Part shown: in pieces, positions 1 to 7,269 of the stretch
Layout: each line of letters opens with the position of its first letter
Numbering within the stretch: the first letter of the stretch is position 1
DNA from: JAHIZC01 sp043813305
Lineage (GTDB): Bacteria > Omnitrophota > Gorgyraeia > Gygaellales > Profunditerraquicolaceae
Reading direction: 5' to 3'
NCBI GenBank assembly: GCA_043813305.1
Contig: JBDRLC010000001.1
Location: 1-19,769 of the forward strand
DNA length: 19,769 bases
The notes under the pieces: model-generated
The model's database searches: none
What the model was told of the DNA's origin: nothing
Seen by the model: the letters and a program-made list of their open reading frames with translations, nothing else
Position numbers and translations under genes: made by a program

Positions 1-1208
1 TTTAACATATCCATCGCCATGCGCATCGCAGCCGGCCCATTACGTTTTCCTACCCGGCACTGCAGCATAAATAACCGGCCATTCTCAATCGTAAACTCAA
101 TATCCTGCATATCGCGATAATGCTTTTCCAGGCGCTTCTGAATATTAAATAACTCTTTGTAGATTTTCGGCATCCGCCTCTCTAGAGTAACTAAATCTTT
201 ATTGTGTTCCGATGTAGAATATCCGTTTATCGGAGCAGGAGTACGGGTTCCCGCAACCACATCTTCCCCCTGGGCATTGACTAAATATTCTCCGTAAAAA
301 TTATTCTCTCCATTACCCGGGTTACGCGTAAAAGCAACACCCGTAGCTGAACCTTCCCCCATATTTCCAAAGACCATCGTCTGCACATTAACCGCAGTGC
401 CCCACTCAGCAGGTATTTTCTCTATGCGGCGGTAACTGATTGCGCGTTTTCCGTTCCAAGAACTAAATACCGCGCCTATCCCTCCCCAAAGCTGCTGATT
501 GTGATCGTCGGGAAAATCCTTCTTTAATACTTGTTTTATCTTGGCCTTATATTTTGTGCAGAGTTCCTTAAGATCATCAACCTTCAGGCCCGTATCAGAA
601 GAGTAACCTTTATTTTTTTTCATCTGATTCATGATCTTCTCCAGCTGCTTACGGATACCCTTTTCATCTTTTGGCTCGATGCCTGCGGCCTTCTCCATCA
701 CTACATCAGAATACATCGTAATTAACCTGCGGTACGCATCATAAACAAATCTGGCGTTTCTACTCTGCTTTATTAAGCCGGGTATTGTCTTTTCGGTTAA
801 GCCGACATTCAACACCGTCTCCATCATCCCGGGCATGGACTTTCTTGCGCCGGAGCGCACAGAAACGAGAAGCGGGTTATTCGCATCTCCGAATTTTTTC
901 CCCATCAGCTTCTCAACCTTATTCAATGCCTTCTGCACTTCCTCTCTTAAGCCCTGAGGATATTTTCTCTTATGCTTATAAAAATACGTACAAACCTCGG
1001 TGGTAATCGTAAAACCCGGCGGGACCGGAAGCTTTAAATTTTTACTTCCTGCCATCTCCGCCAAATTAGCTCCTTTGCCACCTAAAAGATTTTTTAAAGT
1101 TCCGTTACCGTCTGCCTTGCCTCCCCCAAAGAAGTAAACCCCGTTAGAAATACTTTTACCCGTAGAAACTTTCTTATTTCTAACGGGGTAAACATTTCGC
1201 TTAGCCAT
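1..1208 (-). CDS. ppdK: Pyruvate, phosphate dikinase, N-terminal part (runs off the left edge)
   Basis: PPDK interconverts pyruvate + ATP + Pi and phosphoenolpyruvate + AMP + PPi in the cytoplasm. About 402 codons are present, covering the ATP-grasp nucleotide-binding half; the phosphohistidine and PEP/pyruvate domains lie beyond position 1. I translated it by hand from the complement. Recognisable family segments are FFGGGKADG (residues 26-34), LLGGKGANLAEM (41-52), SVRSGA (116-121), the MPGMMETVLNVGL stretch, the GVAFTRNP loop, and DIEFTIENGRLFMLQCR near the edge (the family usually has LQTR). The ATG at 1206-1208 follows an AGGAGG ribosome binding site about 10 nt upstream. Residues 8-25 are an 18-codon insert not expected in the family: they come from a 50-bp palindromic element (1139-1188) plus its 4-bp duplication. 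Without it the start reads MAKRNVYFFGGG, the normal PPDK N-terminus. The gene lies 93 nt downstream of glyS, across a repeat array. Confidence 0.95.
   Translation of the reverse strand, partial: MAKRNVYPVRNKKVSTGKSISNGVYFFGGGKADGNGTLKNLLGGKGANLAEMAGSKNLKLPVPPGFTITTEVCTYFYKHKRKYPQGLREEVQKALNKVEKLMGKKFGDANNPLLVSVRSGARKSMPGMMETVLNVGLTEKTIPGLIKQSRNARFVYDAYRRLITMYSDVVMEKAAGIEPKDEKGIRKQLEKIMNQMKKNKGYSSDTGLKVDDLKELCTKYKAKIKQVLKKDFPDDHNQQLWGGIGAVFSSWNGKRAISYRRIEKIPAEWGTAVNVQTMVFGNMGEGSATGVAFTRNPGNGENNFYGEYLVNAQGEDVVAGTRTPAPINGYSTSEHNKDLVTLERRMPKIYKELFNIQKRLEKHYRDMQDIEFTIENGRLFMLQCRVGKRNGPAAMRMAMDML
1139..1188. repeat. 50-bp palindromic (MITE-like) element inside ppdK
   Basis: The ends CCCCGTTAGAAAT and ATTTCTAACGGGG are perfect 13-bp inverted repeats. 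The element is flanked by TAAA at 1135-1138 and 1189-1192, a 4-bp direct repeat that looks like a target-site duplication. On the coding strand 50 + 4 bp equals 18 codons, so ppdK stays in frame. It has the same length and the same 13-bp ends as the copy at the start of ybeY. The centre (about 24 bp) differs, apart from a shared ACC-CC-AGAAA-like patch when one copy is reversed. Confidence 0.88.
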
Positions 1209-1233
1209 TACTAAATTTCCTCCTTTCGTTTCG

Positions 1234-1293
1234 TAACTAGTAAGTCAGTAACGGGTAATTAGTAATTTAAAATTACGAGTTACGAGTTACTAA
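1234..1293. repeat. Heptamer-spaced repeat array with central palindrome, glyS-ppdK gap
   Basis: The gap between glyS and ppdK is built of 7- to 8-bp units: TAACTAG, TAAGTCAG, TAACGGG, TAATTAG (1234-1262), then two tandem GAGTTAC units (1277-1290) in inverted sense. The two halves meet at the palindrome GTAATTT-A-AAATTAC (1262-1276). There is no T-tract, so it is not an obvious intrinsic terminator. The ppdK ribosome binding site lies just beyond it, at about 1219-1225. Confidence 0.6.
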
Positions 1294-1301
1294 AAACTAA
1301 A

Positions 1302-2855
1302 TTATTTATTCAATTTGTTAATAAGAAATTCTTTTAATTTATCAATACCAATACGTTCCTGCTGCATCGTATCCCTGTGGCGCACTGTCACCTGTTTATC
1401 ATCAAGCGACTGAACATCAACTGTGACGCAATAGAGTGTTCCTACTTCATCCTGCCTTCTGTAAAGTTTTCCTATTGCTCCAGTGTCATCATAAACAGTG
1501 ATTATCGACTGCTTCAAGTCTGCGGCGATTTTCCTGGCTAGCTCGACGATCTCTGGGCGATTTCTTAGCAAGGGGAAAACCGCAACTTTTACTGGCGCAA
1601 GATCCTTGTGCAGTTTTAAAACTACGCGTAGGTCATTCTTCACTTTTTCTTCATCATAGGCATCGACTAAAAACGCCAATACGCTCCTATCTACTCCACC
1701 CGAGGGCTCAATTACATAGGGAAAAAATTTTTCTTTTCTGGCATCATCAAAATAAGTTAAGTCCTTCCCGCTTTGTTTCGCATGTTGCTTCAAATCAAAA
1801 TCCGTCCGGTTGGCAATGCCCTCTAACTCTGACCAGCCAAAAGCAAAATTATACTCTATATCAGTACATGCCTTGGCATAGTGGGCAAGCTCATCTTTTG
1901 GGTGAGGGCGCTTCCTGAGATTATTCTTGTTTATCCCTAATTTAATATACCAGTTAAAACGATAATCAATCCACTGCTGGAGCGCTTGATCCGCATCAGC
2001 AGGATTGACAAAATACTCTATCTCCATCTGTTCAAATTCCCTGGTCCTGAAGATAAAATTTCCCGGTGTGATTTCATTACGAAAGGCTTTACCGATCTGC
2101 GCTAAACCAAAAGGCAGCTTCGGATGCCTGGCGTTAATGATGTTGGCAAAGTTAACAAACATACCCTGGGCTGTCTCGGGCCTAAGGTATGTTTTCTGAG
2201 CAGTTTCTTTTACAGGACCGAAATATGTTTCTAGCATTAAATTTACAGACATGGATTCTTCGGGAAGAGGAGCGCCGCAATTCGGGCAAGGCACCTTAGC
2301 TACTCCATCTCTTGTAGAGGCAGCTCTGCCTACGAAATTCTTAAAATCAAACTCAACTCCGCCAAATTTATGGTGCAAATCAGCAATCCAAGAAACTGTT
2401 ACTTCCGGATCTGTAACAAGGCTTAAATTAGGTGCTAACTTTTTTCCCTCTGTTTTAGCCCATTCTAATAAATAAGTGCTGTCTTTTTCTCCCATCATTG
2501 CCTCTCTAAGTGAAACAAACCATGGGCTATTCCAAATCTCATTCCAGATTTTATCAAATTTAAAAAAATGAGAACACATTAAACATTTCACAAATGGATC
2601 ATTGAAACTTTTTAAGTGGCCTGACGCCCTCCAGACATCCGGATGCATCAGAATCGCCGCATCCATGCCGAATATATCGTTACGCTCATAGACTACCGAC
2701 TTCCACCAGGCGCGTTTGAGGTTATTCTTTAGCTCTACGCCATAGGGGCCATAATCCCAGGTATTTGCTAATCCGCCGTAGATATCGGAAGACTGAAAGA
2801 TAATCCCCCGGCGCTTAGATAATGCTACGATTTTATCCATTAAATTCTCTGCCAT
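1302..2855 (-). CDS. glyS: Glycyl-tRNA synthetase, single-chain (alpha2) class II type
   Basis: It charges tRNA-Gly with glycine. The 517-residue chain is the homodimeric archaeal/eukaryotic-like GlyRS, not the split bacterial alpha2beta2 enzyme. The N-terminus (MDKIVALSKRRGIIFQSSDI, then YGGLANTWDYGP) is the family signature. Class II motif 2 is visible as FRNEITPGNFIFRTREFEQM and motif 3 as GGVDRSVLAFLVDAY. A cysteine pair (CLMC) and CPNCG probably belong to the zinc or insertion region. The C-terminal anticodon-binding domain starts near VKVAVFPLLRNRPE and includes GKLYRRQDEVGTLYCVTVD. The start at 2855 lies one base after the stop of the upstream PilT-like gene, so the two are almost certainly co-transcribed and translationally coupled. 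An internal ATG six codons later (2838-2840) matches the usual family start equally well. Confidence 0.96.
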   Translation of the reverse strand: MAENLMDKIVALSKRRGIIFQSSDIYGGLANTWDYGPYGVELKNNLKRAWWKSVVYERNDIFGMDAAILMHPDVWRASGHLKSFNDPFVKCLMCSHFFKFDKIWNEIWNSPWFVSLREAMMGEKDSTYLLEWAKTEGKKLAPNLSLVTDPEVTVSWIADLHHKFGGVEFDFKNFVGRAASTRDGVAKVPCPNCGAPLPEESMSVNLMLETYFGPVKETAQKTYLRPETAQGMFVNFANIINARHPKLPFGLAQIGKAFRNEITPGNFIFRTREFEQMEIEYFVNPADADQALQQWIDYRFNWYIKLGINKNNLRKRPHPKDELAHYAKACTDIEYNFAFGWSELEGIANRTDFDLKQHAKQSGKDLTYFDDARKEKFFPYVIEPSGGVDRSVLAFLVDAYDEEKVKNDLRVVLKLHKDLAPVKVAVFPLLRNRPEIVELARKIAADLKQSIITVYDDTGAIGKLYRRQDEVGTLYCVTVDVQSLDDKQVTVRHRDTMQQERIGIDKLKEFLINKLNK

Positions 2856-2856
2856 A

Positions 2857-4248
2857 TCAATGAGTATATTTGTTGAACTCGTCGGAATAAAACTCTGCGG
2901 TTACCAGGTCAATGATATCCTGCTCGATACATCTATTGATCGAATCAGACATAGTGCGCATTTTATACTGAGTACCGGTTTGAATAACATTTGGTATTTG
3001 GATAAGTTCATCATTTCTGATTATTCTTTTCGCTGCCTCCGTAACCACCAAGACCTCCGCCACCAAAATTCTTCCGCTTTTATCTTTCAGGGGGATTAAT
3101 AACTGTGTAATAATCCCCTTAAGACAATGAGACAGCTGAGATAAAACCTGTTTTCTATTGTCTCCCGGGAATACACCTACTAGACGGTCTAGTGCCTGAA
3201 TCGTATTTGGGGCATGAAAAGAGGCAATTACCAAGTACCCCGCCTCAGCCGCAATTATCGCAGTCTTAATAGTTTCGATATCATCCAACTCTCCCACCAC
3301 TATGACATTCGGGTCTTGCCTAAGCGTACTCTTCAATGCAGCGGAGAACGAACGGGTATCTATACCTACCTCCCTCTGCTTGACTATACTCTTGCCGCCT
3401 TTATAAACATATTCTATAGGCCTTTCCAGAGTTATTATCACTGATTTTCTTTTTTCACTAATAAATTGGACCATCGCTGCAATTGTTGTAGTCTTTCCTG
3501 AACCGGTAGGGCCGGCAACTATAATAAGTCCGGTCTTTAAAGAAGCCAAATCTTCGATCACCTCCGGTAAATTAAGTTCTTTAAATGAAGAAATATTTGT
3601 ATTTATCAGCCTTAAGGCTGCCTCGGTAAAACCTTTTTGTTTATGCACATTGATCCTAAACCGGTTTAGCATATCATATTGCACGGCAAAATCTAACTCC
3701 TTATCAGTCTCAAATCTAGAAATCTGCTCTCTTGTCATCAGGCTAAAAAGGAGATTATCGATATCCTGAGAGCTTAATTTCGGCCAATCTAGCGGTTGAA
3801 CTTCCCCGGAGACACGTACAAAAGGATGACGCTCAGCTAAAAGATGCAAATCTGAACCGCCTTTCTCGATAATGCAACCTAAGAGTTTATTAATATTTAA
3901 CCTCTCTAACATTTGTTTTATCTGGACTCCGTTCTCGCTGCTTAGCCTGCTAAACATAAGGCCTATGCCGAATTGGCCTTTAGTATTGGAGATTTCGGTT
4001 CTGACGATTTTTGCCACCGCATTAATTACGTCTTTAACTTGGGGTAGATTAAATGAAATCTCTATTTCTGTATCCAGAGGCAGATTCTCATCAATCTCTA
4101 GATAAATCCCTTCACAACTTATATTCTTAGCCTCCGCAACTTTAGTTTTGAAATAACTACCTCTACGATCGAAGACTTTACAAGTAACGGGCATACTGCA
4201 GGGAACCCTAAAAGACTTTCTTCTTTCGTTATTATCGAAAGTTAACAT
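2857..4248 (-). CDS. pilT: PilZ-PilT fusion: c-di-GMP-binding domain plus twitching-type ATPase
   Basis: This is a 463-residue fusion. Residues about 8-115 are a PilZ domain with both c-di-GMP-binding signatures: RxxxR (R10, R14) and NxSxxG (N42, S44, G47). Residues about 118-463 are a PilT-family hexameric ATPase that would power type IV pilus retraction at the inner membrane. Visible are Walker A GPTGSGKTT (246-254), Walker B VVGE (E320), a His-box equivalent SFHAPN (H345), and a C-terminal segment (AEVLVVTEAAKRIIRN) equivalent to the AIRNLIRE retraction motif. Two changes stand out: the Asp-box EDPIE reads ERPIE (R276), and GEMRDLETI reads GELDDIETI (D322), a reciprocal charge swap; I checked both codons. 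The ATG is preceded by AAAGGAG and by a strong promoter. It is first in a unit with glyS; no other pilus genes are in the window. Membership of the PilT family is clear; a retraction role is inferred. Confidence 0.9.
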   Translation of the reverse strand: MLTFDNNERRKSFRVPCSMPVTCKVFDRRGSYFKTKVAEAKNISCEGIYLEIDENLPLDTEIEISFNLPQVKDVINAVAKIVRTEISNTKGQFGIGLMFSRLSSENGVQIKQMLERLNINKLLGCIIEKGGSDLHLLAERHPFVRVSGEVQPLDWPKLSSQDIDNLLFSLMTREQISRFETDKELDFAVQYDMLNRFRINVHKQKGFTEAALRLINTNISSFKELNLPEVIEDLASLKTGLIIVAGPTGSGKTTTIAAMVQFISEKRKSVIITLERPIEYVYKGGKSIVKQREVGIDTRSFSAALKSTLRQDPNVIVVGELDDIETIKTAIIAAEAGYLVIASFHAPNTIQALDRLVGVFPGDNRKQVLSQLSHCLKGIITQLLIPLKDKSGRILVAEVLVVTEAAKRIIRNDELIQIPNVIQTGTQYKMRTMSDSINRCIEQDIIDLVTAEFYSDEFNKYTH

Positions 4249-4281
4249 ATTTCTCCTTTCGCTCTATAAGCTTATCTGTTT

Positions 4282-4310
4282 ATTGTAAATCGGAATTGCT
4301 ATATTTTCAA
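4282..4310 (-). promoter_or_regulatory. Sigma70-type promoter for pilT-glyS
   Basis: On the minus strand TTGAAA (4305-4310) and TACAAT (4282-4287) are separated by exactly 17 bp, each one base from consensus. The -10 box is about 34 bp before the pilT ATG. It sits in the only non-repeat gap of this size between 1.3 and 19 kb, so it is the natural start of a new transcription unit. Confidence 0.72.
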
Positions 4311-4326
4311 GGACTTTAGCAATTCC
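4292..4326. promoter_or_regulatory. Inverted repeat centred on the pilT promoter -35 box (operator-like)
   Basis: GGAATTGCT (4292-4300) and AGCAATTCC (4318-4326) are perfect 9-bp inverted repeats 17 bp apart. Their centre (about 4309) falls in the -35 box (4305-4310), and one arm lies in the promoter spacer. The outer arm abuts the stop codon of the upstream gene. In RNA it would form a stem with a 17-nt loop and no U-tract, so it is a poor intrinsic terminator; a repressor site is the better guess. Confidence 0.5.
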
Positions 4327-5043
4327 TTACCTATAATATTTGACGGTTGAGATAATTGTTAAAACCCTGGTTAAGTCTAAAACAGATTGCGCGTCCTTTA
4401 TGTATATTTTAAAAAAATCCCCGTTATCATTAGTCACATTGCAATCAAAGTAATTACCCTGCTCGGATAAAGAGTAATTTAGGAATCCCTTTTTATCCCC
4501 CAAAGAAAACATTACCATTCTTATGCCTGCTTGATTCCCGAGATAAGGAGTAAAGATACTCTTCATTATTATAAAAAAAGTATCATGGATATTATTTACC
4601 CTATCCAACCTGGCGAACATCACGCGCGCTATAAAGTCGTAATTATTTTTTATTTCCTTCCTATCCACCTGCTCAAACATATTCATAAAGTAACCGGGTT
4701 CTCGATGAAGCAAGTAGATCACATCTTCAGCCCCCTTTGGCTGGCCTCTTTTATAATTAATCTTTTTAATTGTCTCTTGTATAACCGAGAAACCCTCGGG
4801 CAAATAAGCTAAAATACCGGGAAATTTATAGAGCCGCAGCCTCCCGACATACTCTCGGTTAATCCTTGGCCTTATTACCTCGTCTTGCGGAACCATGCAT
4901 AATATCGGTATGGCTGTGCAATCGCCTATGCCGGTTTTGATATATAAACGTAAGAGCGATGAACCTGCGAACCTTACAACAAAAGCCACTGCTAAAAGTA
5001 ATACCAGTGAAAGTAAAAAGTATTTACTGAAATCTTTTTTCAT
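4327..5043 (-). CDS. Unknown protein with an N-terminal membrane anchor
   Basis: I do not recognise this 238-residue protein. Residues 1-7 are basic (MKKDFSK) and are followed by one hydrophobic segment (about 8-29), consistent with an uncleaved signal anchor; no lipobox is seen. The rest is predicted to lie outside the cytoplasm. It contains two close cysteines (C42 region and CMVPQDE), many basic residues, and a C-terminal half (VMFSLGDKKGFLNYSLSEQG onward) that looks like mixed alpha/beta. No catalytic motif is evident. It starts 3 nt after the panB stop, so it is the last gene of the long operon. The next promoter overlaps the sequence right after its stop. Confidence 0.75.
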   Translation of the reverse strand: MKKDFSKYFLLSLVLLLAVAFVVRFAGSSLLRLYIKTGIGDCTAIPILCMVPQDEVIRPRINREYVGRLRLYKFPGILAYLPEGFSVIQETIKKINYKRGQPKGAEDVIYLLHREPGYFMNMFEQVDRKEIKNNYDFIARVMFARLDRVNNIHDTFFIIMKSIFTPYLGNQAGIRMVMFSLGDKKGFLNYSLSEQGNYFDCNVTNDNGDFFKIYIKDAQSVLDLTRVLTIISTVKYYR

Positions 5044-5046
5044 TTA

Positions 5047-5874
5047 CTAGCCGATTTTATTAAGTTCCTCTTCTTTTATGGTAAAGCTATGCTCCTTAGT
5101 AGGAAACTTATTATTAATTACCTCATCTTTGAATTCCTCTAACGCCTGCAATATCAAAGAGGAGATATCTTTATATTTTTTTACGAACTTCGGAGTAAAG
5201 CGCTCGAATAACCCGAGTAGATCGTGGGTAACTAATACCTGGCCGTCGCAATCTATTCCTGCCCCGATACCGATCGTCGGTATCTTTAATTTTTTGGTAA
5301 TCATCCCGGCGATTTTATCCGGAACGCATTCTAAAACCAGAGCAAAACATCCTAACTTTTCTAAATCCTTGGCCTGCTGTATAAGACGCTTGGCAGTCTC
5401 CGCATCCCTCCCCTGCACCTTAAATCCGCCTAATTTGTCCGCGGTCTGAGGTGTTAAGCCGATATGCCCGACTACCGCAATCCCTGCCTGGACTATCTTC
5501 TCGGTCACCTCAAGACATTGATCAAACCATTCTAATTTTACGGCATCACAGTTAGCTTCTGTGATGAACCTTTGTGCGTTCTTGACTGACTCTTCAATTT
5601 TAACCTGATAGGATTCATAAGGCATATCGCCAACTACTAAAGCATTTTTCACTGCCCGGGTTACGGCCTTGGAATGATGCAGCATCTCTACCATTCCTAC
5701 CTTAGTAGTCGAATCTAACCCCAAGACTACATTAGCTACTGAATCACCCACCAGGATCATATCTATTCCTGCCCGGTCAACCAAAGATGCCAGGGGATAA
5801 TCATAGGCCGTAAGCATAGTCAGCTTTCTTTTCCCTTTTGCAGCTAATATATCTTGCACAATAATTTTCTTCAT
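5047..5874 (-). CDS. panB: 3-methyl-2-oxobutanoate hydroxymethyltransferase (ketopantoate synthase)
   Basis: PanB transfers a hydroxymethyl group from 5,10-methylene-tetrahydrofolate to 2-oxoisovalerate, the first committed step to pantothenate and CoA. The 275 residues match the usual length (about 260-280). Conserved TIM-barrel segments are LTAYDYPLA (21-29), LVGDSVANVVLG (41-52, with the metal ligand D44), VGDMP (81-85, D83), AVKLE (111-115, K113), GHIGLTPQ (136-143) and LECVP (181-185, E182, the general base position). The ATG overlaps the nfnB stop by 4 bp (ATGA-type), implying coupled translation. The pathway partner panE lies about 5.5 kb upstream in the same run of genes. Confidence 0.97.
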   Translation of the reverse strand: MKKIIVQDILAAKGKRKLTMLTAYDYPLASLVDRAGIDMILVGDSVANVVLGLDSTTKVGMVEMLHHSKAVTRAVKNALVVGDMPYESYQVKIEESVKNAQRFITEANCDAVKLEWFDQCLEVTEKIVQAGIAVVGHIGLTPQTADKLGGFKVQGRDAETAKRLIQQAKDLEKLGCFALVLECVPDKIAGMITKKLKIPTIGIGAGIDCDGQVLVTHDLLGLFERFTPKFVKKYKDISSLILQALEEFKDEVINNKFPTKEHSFTIKEEELNKIG

Positions 5875-7268
5875 TTTGCCTCCTTAATGTATTTATCGAT
5901 AGAGCGGGCGGCTTTTTTACCCGCACCCATAGCAGATATCACTGTATCTGCACCGGTCGTAATATCTCCTCCGGCAAATACACCCGGAAGGGAAGTCATA
6001 AAATTATCATCAACCTGAATCGTGCCGTATTTATTAGTTTTAAGATCAGGGGTTACTTTAGGCAACAACGGGTTGGGATTCTGTCCGATAGCTACAATTA
6101 CCGTATCCACATCTAAAACAAAGTTAGATCCCTTAACCGGTACCGGCCTCCTCCTGCCTGATTGATCAGGCTCACCAAGCTTCATCTTAATACATTCCAT
6201 TCCCTTGACAAAATCCTGCTTATCGGAAATTATCTTCACCGGCTGAGTCAATATCTTAAAAACTACGCCCTCTTCCTTGGCGTTCTCTACCTCTTCAATC
6301 CTTGCCGGCATCTCTTTTTCTGTACGGCGGTAAACCAAGAATGCTTCTTTATCCAATCTCAACGCTACTCTTGCACAATCAAAAGCAACATTACCCCCTC
6401 CGACAACTGCTATTTTATTTCCAATATTTATCGGGGTGGCGTAGTCGGGGAATTTGTATGCCTTCATCAGATTCACTCGAGTTAAAAACTCATTGGCAGA
6501 GTAAACCCTCCCCAGATTTTCACCCGGTATCCCTAAAAACTGCGGAAGTCCCGCGCCAACCGCAACAAATATAGCCTTGAATCCCTGATCAAACAGATCC
6601 TCGATTGTATAGGTACTGCCGATAAGTATATCTGTTTTGATTTCAACGCCGAGACTTTTTATATATTCGACCTCATTCTGTACGATCTTTTTAGGAAGCC
6701 GGAATTCAGGAATTCCATAGACTAATACGCCTCCTGCTAAATGTAATGACTCAAAGAGCATAACTCTATAACCCATTTTTACTAAATCAGCGGCGCAGGT
6801 CAATCCTGCCGGGCCGGAGCCGACTACCGCTACTTTTTCCAGGTTTTGGGTTCTCCCTCGACTGCGCTCGGGACAGGTAGGTGCTAGGTTCTGGTTGGAA
6901 GGTTTACTGAGCTCTGAATCGGCGGCGAAGCGCTCTAAAACACCGATATTAATCGGGATTTTCTTCTTCTCCAATACACAGGCAGCCTCACATTGATCCT
7001 CTTGAGGACAGACTCTTCCGCAGATTGCAGGCAGGTTATTCTTTTCTTTAATCTTCGCCAACGCCTCTTTGCGTTTTTTCTCTTTGATTAATTTTATAAA
7101 AGCGGGAATATCGATTTCTACCGGACAGCCTTTAATGCATGGGGAGTTCTTGCATTGCAGACAGCGGCTAGCCTCTCTGATTGCTTCTTCTTTGGGCAAA
7201 CCAAGAGCAACTTCAAAAAAATTTTTCACACGCTCAAGCACAGCTTGTTTTGGGGTTATAGTTCGCAT
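5871..7268 (-). CDS. nfnB: NADH-dependent reduced ferredoxin:NADP+ oxidoreductase, large (GltD-like) subunit
   Basis: NfnB binds NADPH and carries the bifurcating FAD and two [4Fe-4S] clusters. Two N-terminal cysteine sets are visible: C36, C39, C44, C48 and C83, C87, C93, C97. The FAD site GSGPAG (150-155), the NADPH site VVGGGNVA (288-295), the VYRRTEKEMPAR segment and a C-terminal GGDITTGADTV follow. GltD-like subunits share this architecture, but an NfnA-type partner in the same operon and the absence of a GltB gene favour NfnB. Residues about 126-143 are an unusual linker (QNLAPTCPERSRGRTQNL) encoded by a short repeat sequence, placed between the cluster domain and the FAD fold where extra residues should be tolerated. 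The ATG at 7266-7268 is one base after the mgtE stop. Confidence 0.92.
   Translation of the reverse strand: MRTITPKQAVLERVKNFFEVALGLPKEEAIREASRCLQCKNSPCIKGCPVEIDIPAFIKLIKEKKRKEALAKIKEKNNLPAICGRVCPQEDQCEAACVLEKKKIPINIGVLERFAADSELSKPSNQNLAPTCPERSRGRTQNLEKVAVVGSGPAGLTCAADLVKMGYRVMLFESLHLAGGVLVYGIPEFRLPKKIVQNEVEYIKSLGVEIKTDILIGSTYTIEDLFDQGFKAIFVAVGAGLPQFLGIPGENLGRVYSANEFLTRVNLMKAYKFPDYATPINIGNKIAVVGGGNVAFDCARVALRLDKEAFLVYRRTEKEMPARIEEVENAKEEGVVFKILTQPVKIISDKQDFVKGMECIKMKLGEPDQSGRRRPVPVKGSNFVLDVDTVIVAIGQNPNPLLPKVTPDLKTNKYGTIQVDDNFMTSLPGVFAGGDITTGADTVISAMGAGKKAARSIDKYIKEAK
6857..6877 (+). repeat. Dispersed repeat core embedded in nfnB
   Basis: The core CTCGACTGCGCTCGG followed by GACAGG lies within the nfnB linker and encodes the PERSRG residues. 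Two relatives with the same TCGACTNNGCTC core, in the same orientation, occur at 19557-19577 and 19746-19766. Around it, near-identical CAGAACCTAG and CAAAACCTGG (coding strand) sit 45 nt apart, giving the repeated QNL residues. This resembles an in-frame repeat insertion whose exact borders are unclear. Confidence 0.65.
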
Positions 7269-7269
7269 G

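Noticed and set aside
4292..4326. Intrinsic terminator after the unknown protein gene
   Set aside because: The stem is good, but the loop is 17 nt and no T-tract follows; overlap with a strong promoter makes an operator more likely.
5871..7268. Glutamate synthase small subunit (GltD)
   Set aside because: The folds are very similar, but no large GltB gene is present and an NfnA-type partner is.
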